A stretch of DNA of 64,000 nucleotides from Rhizobium sp. NRK18 (GTDB taxonomy: Bacteria; Pseudomonadota; Alphaproteobacteria; Rhizobiales; Rhizobiaceae). The position numbers and the translations under genes are program-made. The DNA lies in assembly GCF_024385575.1 (NCBI RefSeq), contig NZ_JANFMV010000004.1, positions 248,001-312,000 on the forward strand, read 5' to 3'. Positions 16,770 to 23,856 of the stretch are shown here, one piece after another; position 1 is the stretch's first letter; every line of letters starts with the position of its first letter. Under the pieces are notes generated by a model. That model was not told the DNA's origin and searched no databases. It saw only the letters and a program-made list of their open reading frames with translations.

Positions 16770-18425
16770 ATGAGCAAGCTTGTCGAAATCAGGAACCTGC
16801 ATGTCGAGGCCACCACCGATTCCGGGCGACGCATCGAGATCATCAAGGGCGTCGATATCGACATCGCCAAGGGCGAGATCGTCGCGCTGATCGGCGAAAG
16901 CGGTTCCGGCAAGACGACGATTGCCCTGACGCTGATGGGCCATACCCGCCCGGGCTGCCGGATTTCAGCCGGTACGCTCCTGGTCGACGGCAAGGACATG
17001 TCGAAGCTTGCCGAGCGCGAGCGCTCCGCCGTGCGTGGTACGGAAGTGGCCTATGTGCCGCAAAGTGCCGCTGCCGCCTTCAACCCGTCCCAGACGATCA
17101 TGGATCAGGTCATCGAAGTGACCCGCATCCATGGGCTCATGTCTTCGGAAGCGGCAAGACAGCGTGCGATCGAACTGTTCAGGGCGCTGTCCCTTCCCTC
17201 TCCCGAAACCATCGGCCGACGCTATCCGCATCAAGTGTCTGGGGGACAGTTGCAGCGGCTGGCGGCCGCCATGGCGCTGATCGGCGATCCCCAGCTCGTC
17301 ATTTTCGACGAGCCCACCACGGCACTGGACGTCACCACGCAAATCGATGTTCTGAAAGCCTTCAAGTCCGTCATGAAAACCGGCGGCACTGCCGGGGTCT
17401 ATGTCTCGCACGACCTCGCCGTCGTCGCGCAGATCGCCGACCGGATCGTTGTCCTGAAGGATGGCGAAGTGCAGGAAGAAGGGACGACCCAATCGATCCT
17501 TTCGGCGCCAAAGCACCCCTACACGCAGGAGCTTCTGGCTGCGTTCGAGCCGAAGGAAACGCAATTCGCCGAGAGACCTCACGAAAGGCCCAGCGCGCTT
17601 CTCTCCATCGAGAATATCATCGCCGGCTACGGACCGATCCAGCCTGACGGCATGCCCTTCATCAAGGCCGTCAACTCGGTAACCCTGTCGATCGAAAAGG
17701 GCCGCAATTTCGGCATCATCGGCGAATCCGGCTGCGGAAAATCGACGCTGGCCCGGTGCATTGCCGGTATCCTGCCCGCCAATGCCGGCAACATCGTCTT
17801 CGACGGAAAGGAACTCGACCACGCCGCCCGCCGGCGCACGCGCGAGCAGCTGCGCGAAATGCAGATCGTCTTTCAATATGCCGACACCGCGTTGAACCCC
17901 GCCAAGCCGATCGACGACATTCTCGGTAGGCCGTTGAGCTTCTATCACGGTCTGAGAGGCAAGGCGCGCGCCGCGCGCGTCGAAGAACTGCTCGATATGG
18001 TCCATCTGCCCAGAGCGCTACGTCATCGCCATCCCTCCGAGCTTTCCGGTGGGCAGAAGCAGCGCATCAACTTCGCCCGTGCGCTTGCCGCCGATCCGAA
18101 GCTGATCATCTGCGACGAGATCACCTCCGCGCTCGACACCGTGGTCGCAGCCGCCATCATCGATCTGCTCAAGGAATTGCAGCGCGAACTCGACCTGTCC
18201 TACATCTTCATCAGCCACGACCTCTCGATGGTCGAAGCGATCTGCGACGAGATCGTCGTCATGTATCGGGGCGAGAAGGTCGAGCACCTGACGCGCGAGA
18301 ATGTGAAGTCGCCGACCCATCCCTATTCCAGGCTGCTCTTCTCTTCGGTGCCGAAACTCGATCCGACCTGGCTCGACACTCTGGTCCGGGAGCCGGAACT
18401 GGTCAGACAATATGGCGGGACGTGA
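16770..18425 (+). CDS. Fused double ATP-binding protein of the peptide-type ABC transporter (DppD-DppF fusion)
   Basis: This 551-residue protein contains two complete nucleotide-binding domains in one chain. The first has Walker A GESGSGKTT (about residue 40), signature VSGGQLQR and Walker B LVIFDEPTTALD. The second has GESGCGKST (about residue 320), LSGGQKQR and LIICDEITSALD. In the second Walker B region the usual Pro after Asp-Glu is Ile (DEITSALD); the catalytic Glu is kept. It powers the permeases encoded just upstream and completes the importer. Linked DppD-DppF ATPases are common in rhizobia. Confidence 0.92.
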   Translation: MSKLVEIRNLHVEATTDSGRRIEIIKGVDIDIAKGEIVALIGESGSGKTTIALTLMGHTRPGCRISAGTLLVDGKDMSKLAERERSAVRGTEVAYVPQSAAAAFNPSQTIMDQVIEVTRIHGLMSSEAARQRAIELFRALSLPSPETIGRRYPHQVSGGQLQRLAAAMALIGDPQLVIFDEPTTALDVTTQIDVLKAFKSVMKTGGTAGVYVSHDLAVVAQIADRIVVLKDGEVQEEGTTQSILSAPKHPYTQELLAAFEPKETQFAERPHERPSALLSIENIIAGYGPIQPDGMPFIKAVNSVTLSIEKGRNFGIIGESGCGKSTLARCIAGILPANAGNIVFDGKELDHAARRRTREQLREMQIVFQYADTALNPAKPIDDILGRPLSFYHGLRGKARAARVEELLDMVHLPRALRHRHPSELSGGQKQRINFARALAADPKLIICDEITSALDTVVAAAIIDLLKELQRELDLSYIFISHDLSMVEAICDEIVVMYRGEKVEHLTRENVKSPTHPYSRLLFSSVPKLDPTWLDTLVREPELVRQYGGT

Positions 18426-18433
18426 GCCTCGCC

Positions 18434-18913
18434 TTATACCGGAAACAGGCTCGTCAGCGGCAGATGCGACTTCACGATCGGCGATTTCAGCACGACGAAG
18501 CTGAAATATTTGTCGATGCCGACATCCATGTCGGTCAGGCGTTCCATGATCGTCTGATATTCGCCGATCCCGGCGGTGACGAACTTCACGAGATAATCGT
18601 AACCGCCCGAAACGAGATGGCACTCGATCACCTGGTCGATCTTGTCGACCACAGCGAGGAAGCGGGCGAAATCGACCTGCCGGTGGTTCTTCAGCGTGAT
18701 TTCGGTGAAGACGGTCAGCGTCTGGCCCAGCATGCCGAGATTGATCTGCGCCGAATAGCCCTCGATATAGCCCTCCGCCTGCAAGCGTTTGACGCGCATC
18801 AGACAAGGGCTCGGCGAAAGATGCACGAGATCGGCGAGTTCGACATTGGTGATGCGGCCGTTCTTTTGCAACTCGTAGAGGATCTTTATGTCCGTCCGAT
18901 CCAGTTTCATCAT
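18434..18913 (-). CDS. Lrp/AsnC-family transcriptional regulator
   Basis: The 159-residue protein has an N-terminal helix-turn-helix (KLDRTDIKILYELQKNGRIT and the NVELADLVHLSPSPCLMRVKRL recognition region) and a C-terminal RAM domain, including VIECHLVSGGYDYLVKF. That is the standard Lrp/AsnC layout for amino-acid-responsive regulation. The frame opens at 18946; the ATG at 18913 is preferred for GGAAGG 10 bases upstream and the expected MMKLDRTD start. It is convergent with the fused ATPase gene (8 bp apart) and divergent from an FAD oxidoreductase. Lrp-like boxes flank its promoter region and recur in the cluster. Confidence 0.9.
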   Translation of the reverse strand: MMKLDRTDIKILYELQKNGRITNVELADLVHLSPSPCLMRVKRLQAEGYIEGYSAQINLGMLGQTLTVFTEITLKNHRQVDFARFLAVVDKIDQVIECHLVSGGYDYLVKFVTAGIGEYQTIMERLTDMDVGIDKYFSFVVLKSPIVKSHLPLTSLFPV

Positions 18914-18940
18914 GGGCCCGCCGCCTTCCGTCGTCTGTTG

Positions 18941-18955
18941 CAGCATAAAATTCTG
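18941..18955 (+). promoter_or_regulatory. Candidate Lrp-type box (e) at the regulator gene
   Basis: CAGCATAAAATTCTG matches 13 of 15 positions of the E. coli Lrp consensus YAGHAWATTWTDCTR and includes the inverted ends CAG/CTG. It begins 28 bp upstream of the Lrp/AsnC start at 18913, a position suited to autoregulation. Confidence 0.5.
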
Positions 18956-19007
18956 CCGCCTGCCTGAAACAAGGTTAGCATAGAAGCATCACCAGTCCAT
19001 CAAGCCG

Positions 19008-19036
19008 CGAAATGTGAAACGGCGCATAACATTTCG
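19008..19036. promoter_or_regulatory. Inverted repeat in the lrp/oxidoreductase divergent region
   Basis: CGAAATGT (19008-19015) and ACATTTCG (19029-19036) are perfect inverted 8-mers separated by 13 bp, between the divergent genes starting at 18913 and 19139. This could be an operator distinct from the CAGCATAA boxes. Confidence 0.35.
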
Positions 19037-19052
19037 ATGCGCGCGGCGAGAC

Positions 19053-19067
19053 CGGAATTTTCTGCTG
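19053..19067 (-). promoter_or_regulatory. Candidate Lrp-type box (f) upstream of the FAD oxidoreductase
   Basis: CGGAATTTTCTGCTG reads CAGCAGAAAATTCCG on the minus strand, matching about 11 of 15 positions of the Lrp consensus. It lies 71 bp upstream of the start at 19139, opposite box (e). Confidence 0.35.
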
Positions 19068-19138
19068 TCATCCCGCAAACTGCGGTTCCGGATGCGCCTG
19101 ACAAGCGCCTAGTGTGGGCTACAGACTTGGAGATTGCG

Positions 19139-20461
19139 ATGCCCGCGCCGTTGACCCTCATCGAGACCCCGTCCAACCCGCCGCAAGAGGCCGACGTCGT
19201 CGTCATCGGCGGCGGCATCGTCGGCGCATTCACGGCCTATTTCCTGACGCAGCGCGGATTGAAGACGGTTCTTCTCGAGAAGGGCCGCATCGGCGCGGAG
19301 CAGTCGAGCCGGAACTGGGGCTGGTGCCGCCAGCAGAACCGCGACGCGCGCGAACTTCCCATCTCCACCAAGAGCCTCGACCTCTGGGAGCGTTTCGTCG
19401 CCGAGACCGGCGAGGATATCGGCTTCCGCCGCTGCGGCCTGCTTTATCTCAGCAACAACGAGGCCGAAATCGATGGCTGGGCGCGCTGGCGCGACTTTGC
19501 CAAGACCGCCGGCGTAACGACGCATATGCTGTCCGCCACCGAAGCCGCCGAAAAGGGCCGCGCAACGGGGCGCTCGTGGAAGGGCGGCGTGTTTTCGCCG
19601 AGTGACGGCATCGCCGATCCCTCAAAGGCGGCACCCGCGGTCGCCCGCGCCATCATGAAGCTTGGCGGCACGGTCATTCAGAACTGCGCGGCACGCGGCG
19701 TCGAGACCGAAGGCGGCCGCCTGAGCGCCGTCGTGACCGAACGCGGCACGATCCGCACCCGCATCGCGATCCTGTCCGGCGGCGCCTGGGCCTCGTCATT
19801 CTGCCGGCAGCTCGACATCCGTTTTCCTCAGGCCACCATCCGCTCCTCCATCGTCGCGGTTTCCGGTGCAGCGGGAATCCCGCCTGCCCTGCACACGAAG
19901 GACATTTCGGTCACCAGCCGCAGCAATGGCGACTACACTCTGGCCATCAGCGGCCGCGCCCGTGTCGATCTCACGCTCCAGCAACTGCGCTTCCTGCCAC
20001 AATTCCTGCCCATGTTCCTCAAGCGCTGGCGACTGCTTTCGCCAGGTGGCTTCGAGGGCATGAAAAGCGGGCACGAGACGGTTTCCCGCTGGCGGCTCGA
20101 CCAGCCCACGCCAATGGAGCGCATGCGCACTCTCGACCCGAAGCCGGACCAGGCGACACTCCAACTCATCCATAGTCGCGCGCTGGACCTTCTGCCGGCA
20201 TTGAAGACCACACAGATCACCGGCACCTGGGCCGGCTATATCGACTCGACGCCGGATGGCGTGCCCGGGATTGGTGAAATCGAGAGCCTGCCCGGCTTCA
20301 TACTCGCCGCCGGCTTTTCCGGCCACGGCTTCGGCATTGGGCCGGGCGCCGGCCATCTGATCGCCGACATCGCCTCGGGCGCCGAACCCATCGTCGATCC
20401 AAAGCCCTATCACCCCTCGCGTTTCGCAACCTCGTCCTGGGGCAAGGTGTCAGATTTCTGA
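19139..20461 (+). CDS. FAD-dependent oxidoreductase, DAO family
   Basis: The 440-residue protein has the dinucleotide motif VVVIGGGIVGAFTAYFL at about residues 20-36, the SSRNWGWCRQQNRD segment that resembles the covalent-flavin/FAD region of sarcosine- or D-amino-acid oxidase relatives, and a C-terminal GFSGHGFGIGPGAGHLIADIASG. It would oxidise a secondary amine or D-amino acid. TTGGAG lies 6 bases before the ATG at 19139; an upstream in-frame ATG at 19037 would include the promoter region. It is divergent from the Lrp/AsnC gene, a common pairing of regulator and target. Substrate unknown. Confidence 0.85.
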   Translation: MPAPLTLIETPSNPPQEADVVVIGGGIVGAFTAYFLTQRGLKTVLLEKGRIGAEQSSRNWGWCRQQNRDARELPISTKSLDLWERFVAETGEDIGFRRCGLLYLSNNEAEIDGWARWRDFAKTAGVTTHMLSATEAAEKGRATGRSWKGGVFSPSDGIADPSKAAPAVARAIMKLGGTVIQNCAARGVETEGGRLSAVVTERGTIRTRIAILSGGAWASSFCRQLDIRFPQATIRSSIVAVSGAAGIPPALHTKDISVTSRSNGDYTLAISGRARVDLTLQQLRFLPQFLPMFLKRWRLLSPGGFEGMKSGHETVSRWRLDQPTPMERMRTLDPKPDQATLQLIHSRALDLLPALKTTQITGTWAGYIDSTPDGVPGIGEIESLPGFILAAGFSGHGFGIGPGAGHLIADIASGAEPIVDPKPYHPSRFATSSWGKVSDF

Positions 20462-20887
20462 CGGCAGGTCGGCACTCCGACCGATCTGAGCGTTAACCCC
20501 GAAAAATTCCAGCGCCCGCTGGCCCGATGAACGGCTTAGCGCCTAACCCTTGGTTGGGTTTAACTGAGTATTCTGAATACGGCTCACTCGCGATTGGAAG
20601 ACTCCGTCGTAATCAGCCGCGGGCCGAGCAAGGACATTCAATCCCGCCAGAACGACCCTCCCTAAGCTTCGCTGGCCAACTCGGAATATTCTTCACGGAG
20701 CAGACATCCAACCTGCAGAGGCTTACGGCCGAGGTGCGCAAGGTCCTGCGAGGCCAGTGATTGAGACCTACCAGAGAATGCGGCTGGGCCGTTGCCTTGT
20801 ACCTTCACCACCCCAGTGAGGAATGTGCTATTGCCAAACCGAAATTTCTTCTTGTATGTTACATACAACAGAAATTTGGAGGATGCG
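20462..20887. other. Intergenic region upstream of the TctCBA locus
   Basis: A small GGTCGG/CCGACC hairpin (20467-20482) follows the previous gene. An open frame at 20527-20760 has no ribosome binding site of note and resembles nothing I recognise, so no gene is called. The last 60 bp hold the candidate promoter and 17-bp palindrome. Confidence 0.5.
20831..20868 (+). promoter_or_regulatory. Candidate promoter with overlapping 17-bp palindromic GntR-type operator
   Basis: TTGTATGTTACATACAA (20852-20868) is a perfect palindrome with a single central base, flanked by a weaker outer dyad (GAAATTTC and GAAATTTG). A -35-like TTGCCA at 20831 and a -10-like TATGTT at 20855 are 18 bp apart, so the -10 lies inside the palindrome. 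The 8+1+8 layout fits FadR/FCD-type GntR operators. The GntR gene at 25343, last but one in the same locus, is the natural candidate repressor. Confidence 0.6.
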
Positions 20888-22294
20888 GTGGGAGAGGTGA
20901 ATAGGGATCAACTGCTGGCCAATTTGCGCCTTGAGCTTGGTGCCAACGCCGTTTTGTCGGGAAGCGAATTGCCGGAGCGCAATCGCACCGATTGGAGTTT
21001 TCTTCCAAACGCCGATCCGCTGGCCGTCGTTCGTCCAGCCTCCACCGAAGATGTCGCCGTAACCCTGAAGCTCTGTCATGAGGCTGGAATTCCGGTAACC
21101 CCGCAAGGCGGGCTTACGGGCCTGTGTGGTGGTGCGCGGCCGCTTGACGGAGGTATCGCCCTGTCGCTGGAGCGAATGCACGGCGTCGAAGCCATCGATC
21201 CTGCCGGCATGACGATGACCGTCCGCGCCGGCACGCCTTTGGAGATCATCCAGAAGGCCGCCGACGAGGCCGGCCTCTTTTTCTCCCTTGACCTCGGTGC
21301 GCGGGGGTCCTGTGCCATCGGCGGCAACCTGTCGACAAATGCCGGCGGCAATCGCGTGATCCGTTATGGAATGGCCCGCGATCTGGTTCTCGGCCTGGAG
21401 GTGGTGACCATGGACGGCACCGTCGTGACGATGATGAACCGGATGATCAAGAACAATACCGGTTACGACCTGAAGCAGCTTTTTCTCGGAAGCGAAGGTA
21501 CGCTTGGTGTCATAACAAGGGCGGTGCTGCGGCTTCATCCCAAGCCCGGATGCGTACAGGCGGCCCTGTGTGTCGTGACGGACTACGATCAGGTTCTAGC
21601 CTTGCTCGGCAGTGCCCGGCGCAATCTTGGACCGCTCATGTCCGCCTTCGAAGTCATGTGGGCTGACTACTGGACGCTTTATGCCGATCATGTGCCCGGC
21701 GCCCGCCCTCCCGTGTCGCTCGGCAGCGGCAGCCATGTCGTGCTCGTTGAAATGCAGGGTCTGGACGAGGTAGTGGACGGCGGGCGGTTTTCCGCCTGGC
21801 TCGAAGGCACGTTCGAAGATGGCACCGTCGTCGACGGCGCAGTTTCGCGCAGCCTTGCCGATCTCCAGGCCTTCTGGACGACACGGGACGCCGCGGCCGA
21901 ATTTGCCAATCCCGATGTCGCCGGACCACATGTTTCCTTTGACGTCGGATTGCCGGTCGGGCGGATGGACGAATTTGCCCGCAGATCGTCGGTGGCGCTA
22001 ACCGAAGCGCTCGGTTGCCGTTCCGTCTATTACGGACATGTCGGCGATGGGAACCTTCATGTGGTCGCCTGGGTCAAGGGCGCATCCCCCCAACCTCTGC
22101 CTGCCGTCAGCGACATCGTTTACCGGATCGTCCGTGAACTTGGCGGCACGGTTTCAGCCGAACACGGCATCGGCACACTGAAGAAACCTTATCTCGGCTT
22201 CAGCCGCAGTCCGGTCGAAATCGACCTGATGCGACAGCTGAAGTCCTGCATGGACCCCAAGGGACTGCTGAATCCCGGAAAGGTTTTCGACTGA
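20888..22294 (+). CDS. FAD-linked oxidase, GlcD/D-2-hydroxyacid dehydrogenase family
   Basis: The 468-residue protein has an N-terminal FAD_binding_4 domain, with PQGGLTGLCGGA and GGNLSTNAGGNRVIRYGMARDLVLG as the PCMH flavin-binding region. The C-terminal half has YGHVGDGNLHV and SAEHGIGTLKKPYL, typical of D-lactate, D-2-hydroxyglutarate and glycolate oxidase subunits. The frame is open from 20792, but that stretch contains the operator. A GTG at 20888 with GGAGG 5 bases upstream is preferred; GTG 20897 is an alternative. It leads a run that includes a TctCBA transporter, so it probably oxidises an imported hydroxy acid to the 2-oxo acid. Confidence 0.87.
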   Translation: MGEVNRDQLLANLRLELGANAVLSGSELPERNRTDWSFLPNADPLAVVRPASTEDVAVTLKLCHEAGIPVTPQGGLTGLCGGARPLDGGIALSLERMHGVEAIDPAGMTMTVRAGTPLEIIQKAADEAGLFFSLDLGARGSCAIGGNLSTNAGGNRVIRYGMARDLVLGLEVVTMDGTVVTMMNRMIKNNTGYDLKQLFLGSEGTLGVITRAVLRLHPKPGCVQAALCVVTDYDQVLALLGSARRNLGPLMSAFEVMWADYWTLYADHVPGARPPVSLGSGSHVVLVEMQGLDEVVDGGRFSAWLEGTFEDGTVVDGAVSRSLADLQAFWTTRDAAAEFANPDVAGPHVSFDVGLPVGRMDEFARRSSVALTEALGCRSVYYGHVGDGNLHVVAWVKGASPQPLPAVSDIVYRIVRELGGTVSAEHGIGTLKKPYLGFSRSPVEIDLMRQLKSCMDPKGLLNPGKVFD

Positions 22295-22350
22295 AGAAAA
22301 CGCGTTCAGGAGGATGAACGCGTCTGCCACGCACCCAAGGAGGAGAAATC

Positions 22351-23331
22351 ATGTCTATCAAACGTCGCCACGCCCTGGCTCTTGCAGCAAGCCTTGTCAT
22401 GGGCAGCCTGTATTCCGCTCCCGCTTTCGCCGAATGGCCTGAGGGCACAGTTACAATGGTCGTACCCTGGGGCGCAGGCGGTGGCACGGACGCCACGGCG
22501 CGGATGATCGCCAACCTGCTGCAGAAACAACTCGGCGTGCCGGTCCCCGTCGTCAACCGGACGGGCGGCTCGGGTGTCGTCGGTCATTCCGCCATTGCCG
22601 AGGCCGCCCCTGATGGCAGCACGATCGGCGTTGCCACGCTCGAGATCGGCACCATGCACCACCTCGGGCTGACCACGCTGGACTACAAGGCCTACACCCC
22701 CATCGGGCTCTACAACTCCGACCCGGCAGCCATTTTCGTGCGTGCAGACAGTGACTACAGCGACATGCAGGCGCTACTGAAAGCCCTTTCGGCGGCATCG
22801 GATCGCGAACTCAAGGCGTCCGGATCGGCACAGGGTGGTGTCAACCATCTGGCACTCGCCGGCATGCTGGCGGCGGCAGGGCTGCCGGTCGATCGGGTGG
22901 CGTGGGTACCATCCGAAGGCGCTGCTCCCGGCCTGCAGGATCTTGCGGCTGGAGGCGTCGCCATGGCAACGGCATCAATGCCGGAAGGCGAGGCATTGAT
23001 GCAGGCCGGACGCATCAAGCCCCTGGCGGTGTTCTCGACCGCCCGCCTCGACAAATATCCTGATGTTCCGACCTTTGAAGAGGCCTCAGGACATGCCTTC
23101 GCCATGGGCTCCTGGCGCGGCATCGTTGCGCCGGCCGGCCTCCCCGCCGATGTGACGACCAAGCTGACGGAAGCCATCGAGAAGGTCGTCCACGATCCCG
23201 CCTACCTGTCGTTCATGAATGAGCGCGGCTATGCCACGCAGTGGACACCTGGCGAGCAGTTCGAAAACTTCATGGAAAAATCGGATGCCACTCTCGGCGA
23301 CACGCTGAAATCGGTCGGCCTCGCCAAGTAA
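22351..23331 (+). CDS. tctC: Tripartite tricarboxylate transporter substrate-binding protein (TctC-like)
   Basis: The 326-residue protein has a Sec signal peptide (RRHALALAASLVMGSLYSAPAFA, cleavage about residue 27) and the family N-terminus WPEGTVTMVVPWGAGGGTDATARMIA, followed by NRTGGSGVVGHSAIAEAAPDG. These are hallmarks of periplasmic TctC/BugT proteins that capture carboxylates. AAGGAGGAGAAATC gives a very strong ribosome binding site. TctB and TctA follow directly after an intercistronic hairpin. The ligand is probably a di- or tricarboxylate given the enzymes encoded beside it; this is inference. Confidence 0.92.
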   Translation: MSIKRRHALALAASLVMGSLYSAPAFAEWPEGTVTMVVPWGAGGGTDATARMIANLLQKQLGVPVPVVNRTGGSGVVGHSAIAEAAPDGSTIGVATLEIGTMHHLGLTTLDYKAYTPIGLYNSDPAAIFVRADSDYSDMQALLKALSAASDRELKASGSAQGGVNHLALAGMLAAAGLPVDRVAWVPSEGAAPGLQDLAAGGVAMATASMPEGEALMQAGRIKPLAVFSTARLDKYPDVPTFEEASGHAFAMGSWRGIVAPAGLPADVTTKLTEAIEKVVHDPAYLSFMNERGYATQWTPGEQFENFMEKSDATLGDTLKSVGLAK

Positions 23332-23342
23332 TGCGTGCAAGC

Positions 23343-23364
23343 CCCGCCTGCTTCAGCAGGCGGG
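23343..23364 (+). terminator. Intercistronic hairpin between tctC and tctB
   Basis: CCCGCCTGC, TTCA loop, GCAGGCGGG is a perfect 9-bp stem located 11 bases after the tctC stop, followed by a GC-rich stretch rather than a T tract. It probably raises tctC expression relative to tctBA, like the hairpin at 14757. Confidence 0.6.
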
Positions 23365-23388
23365 CGCCTTCATGCAGGAGAGGTTTTC

Positions 23389-23856
23389 ATGAAACTTCAC
23401 GACTCACTTATCGGCTTGCTGCTGATTGCCTTTGGCGGCTGGGTCCTTTGGCAGGCACGGGGCTTTCCCGCCATGCCAGGCCAGGCTATCGGCCCTTCGA
23501 CTTTCCCCATAATGCTGGGCAGTCTCTGCGCCCTCGGGGGCGTGCTGCTCTTCTGGCAAGGCCGCAGAACGTCCAGAGGCAAGCTTGTCTGGATCCACGA
23601 AGGCTGGCGCATCGGCTCGCGTGTCGGCTGCGTTGCTGTGGCGGTGTTCGGCACCCTGCTGCTGGGGATCACCTTCGAGACGGTCGGTTTCCCAGTCGGG
23701 GGTACGCTGTTACTTTCGGCGCTGTTCTACACGTCAGGCCTGCGCGGACTCAGATGGATCGCCGTCTCTGCGGTCTTCGTGCTGACGGTGCATCTGGTCA
23801 TGACGCGCCTCCTCTATGTTCCCTTGCCGTCCGGCCTTTTAAAAGGGCTGCTTTAA
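23389..23856 (+). CDS. tctB: Tripartite tricarboxylate transporter small membrane subunit (TctB-like)
   Basis: This 155-residue protein has four hydrophobic segments (for example SLIGLLLIAFGGWVLW and WIAVSAVFVLTVHLVM), the size and topology of TctB subunits. The frame begins at 23335, but ATG 23389 has AGGAGAGG upstream and yields the usual short N-terminus. Its stop overlaps the tctA start (TAATG at 23854-23858), showing tight coupling. It forms the inner-membrane complex with TctA. Sequence conservation of TctB is low, so the identification rests largely on position and topology. Confidence 0.88.
   Translation: MKLHDSLIGLLLIAFGGWVLWQARGFPAMPGQAIGPSTFPIMLGSLCALGGVLLFWQGRRTSRGKLVWIHEGWRIGSRVGCVAVAVFGTLLLGITFETVGFPVGGTLLLSALFYTSGLRGLRWIAVSAVFVLTVHLVMTRLLYVPLPSGLLKGLL

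Noticed and set aside
20527..20760. A 77-codon open frame upstream of the TctCBA locus
   Set aside because: No ribosome binding site, no family resemblance and poor codon use; treated as intergenic.
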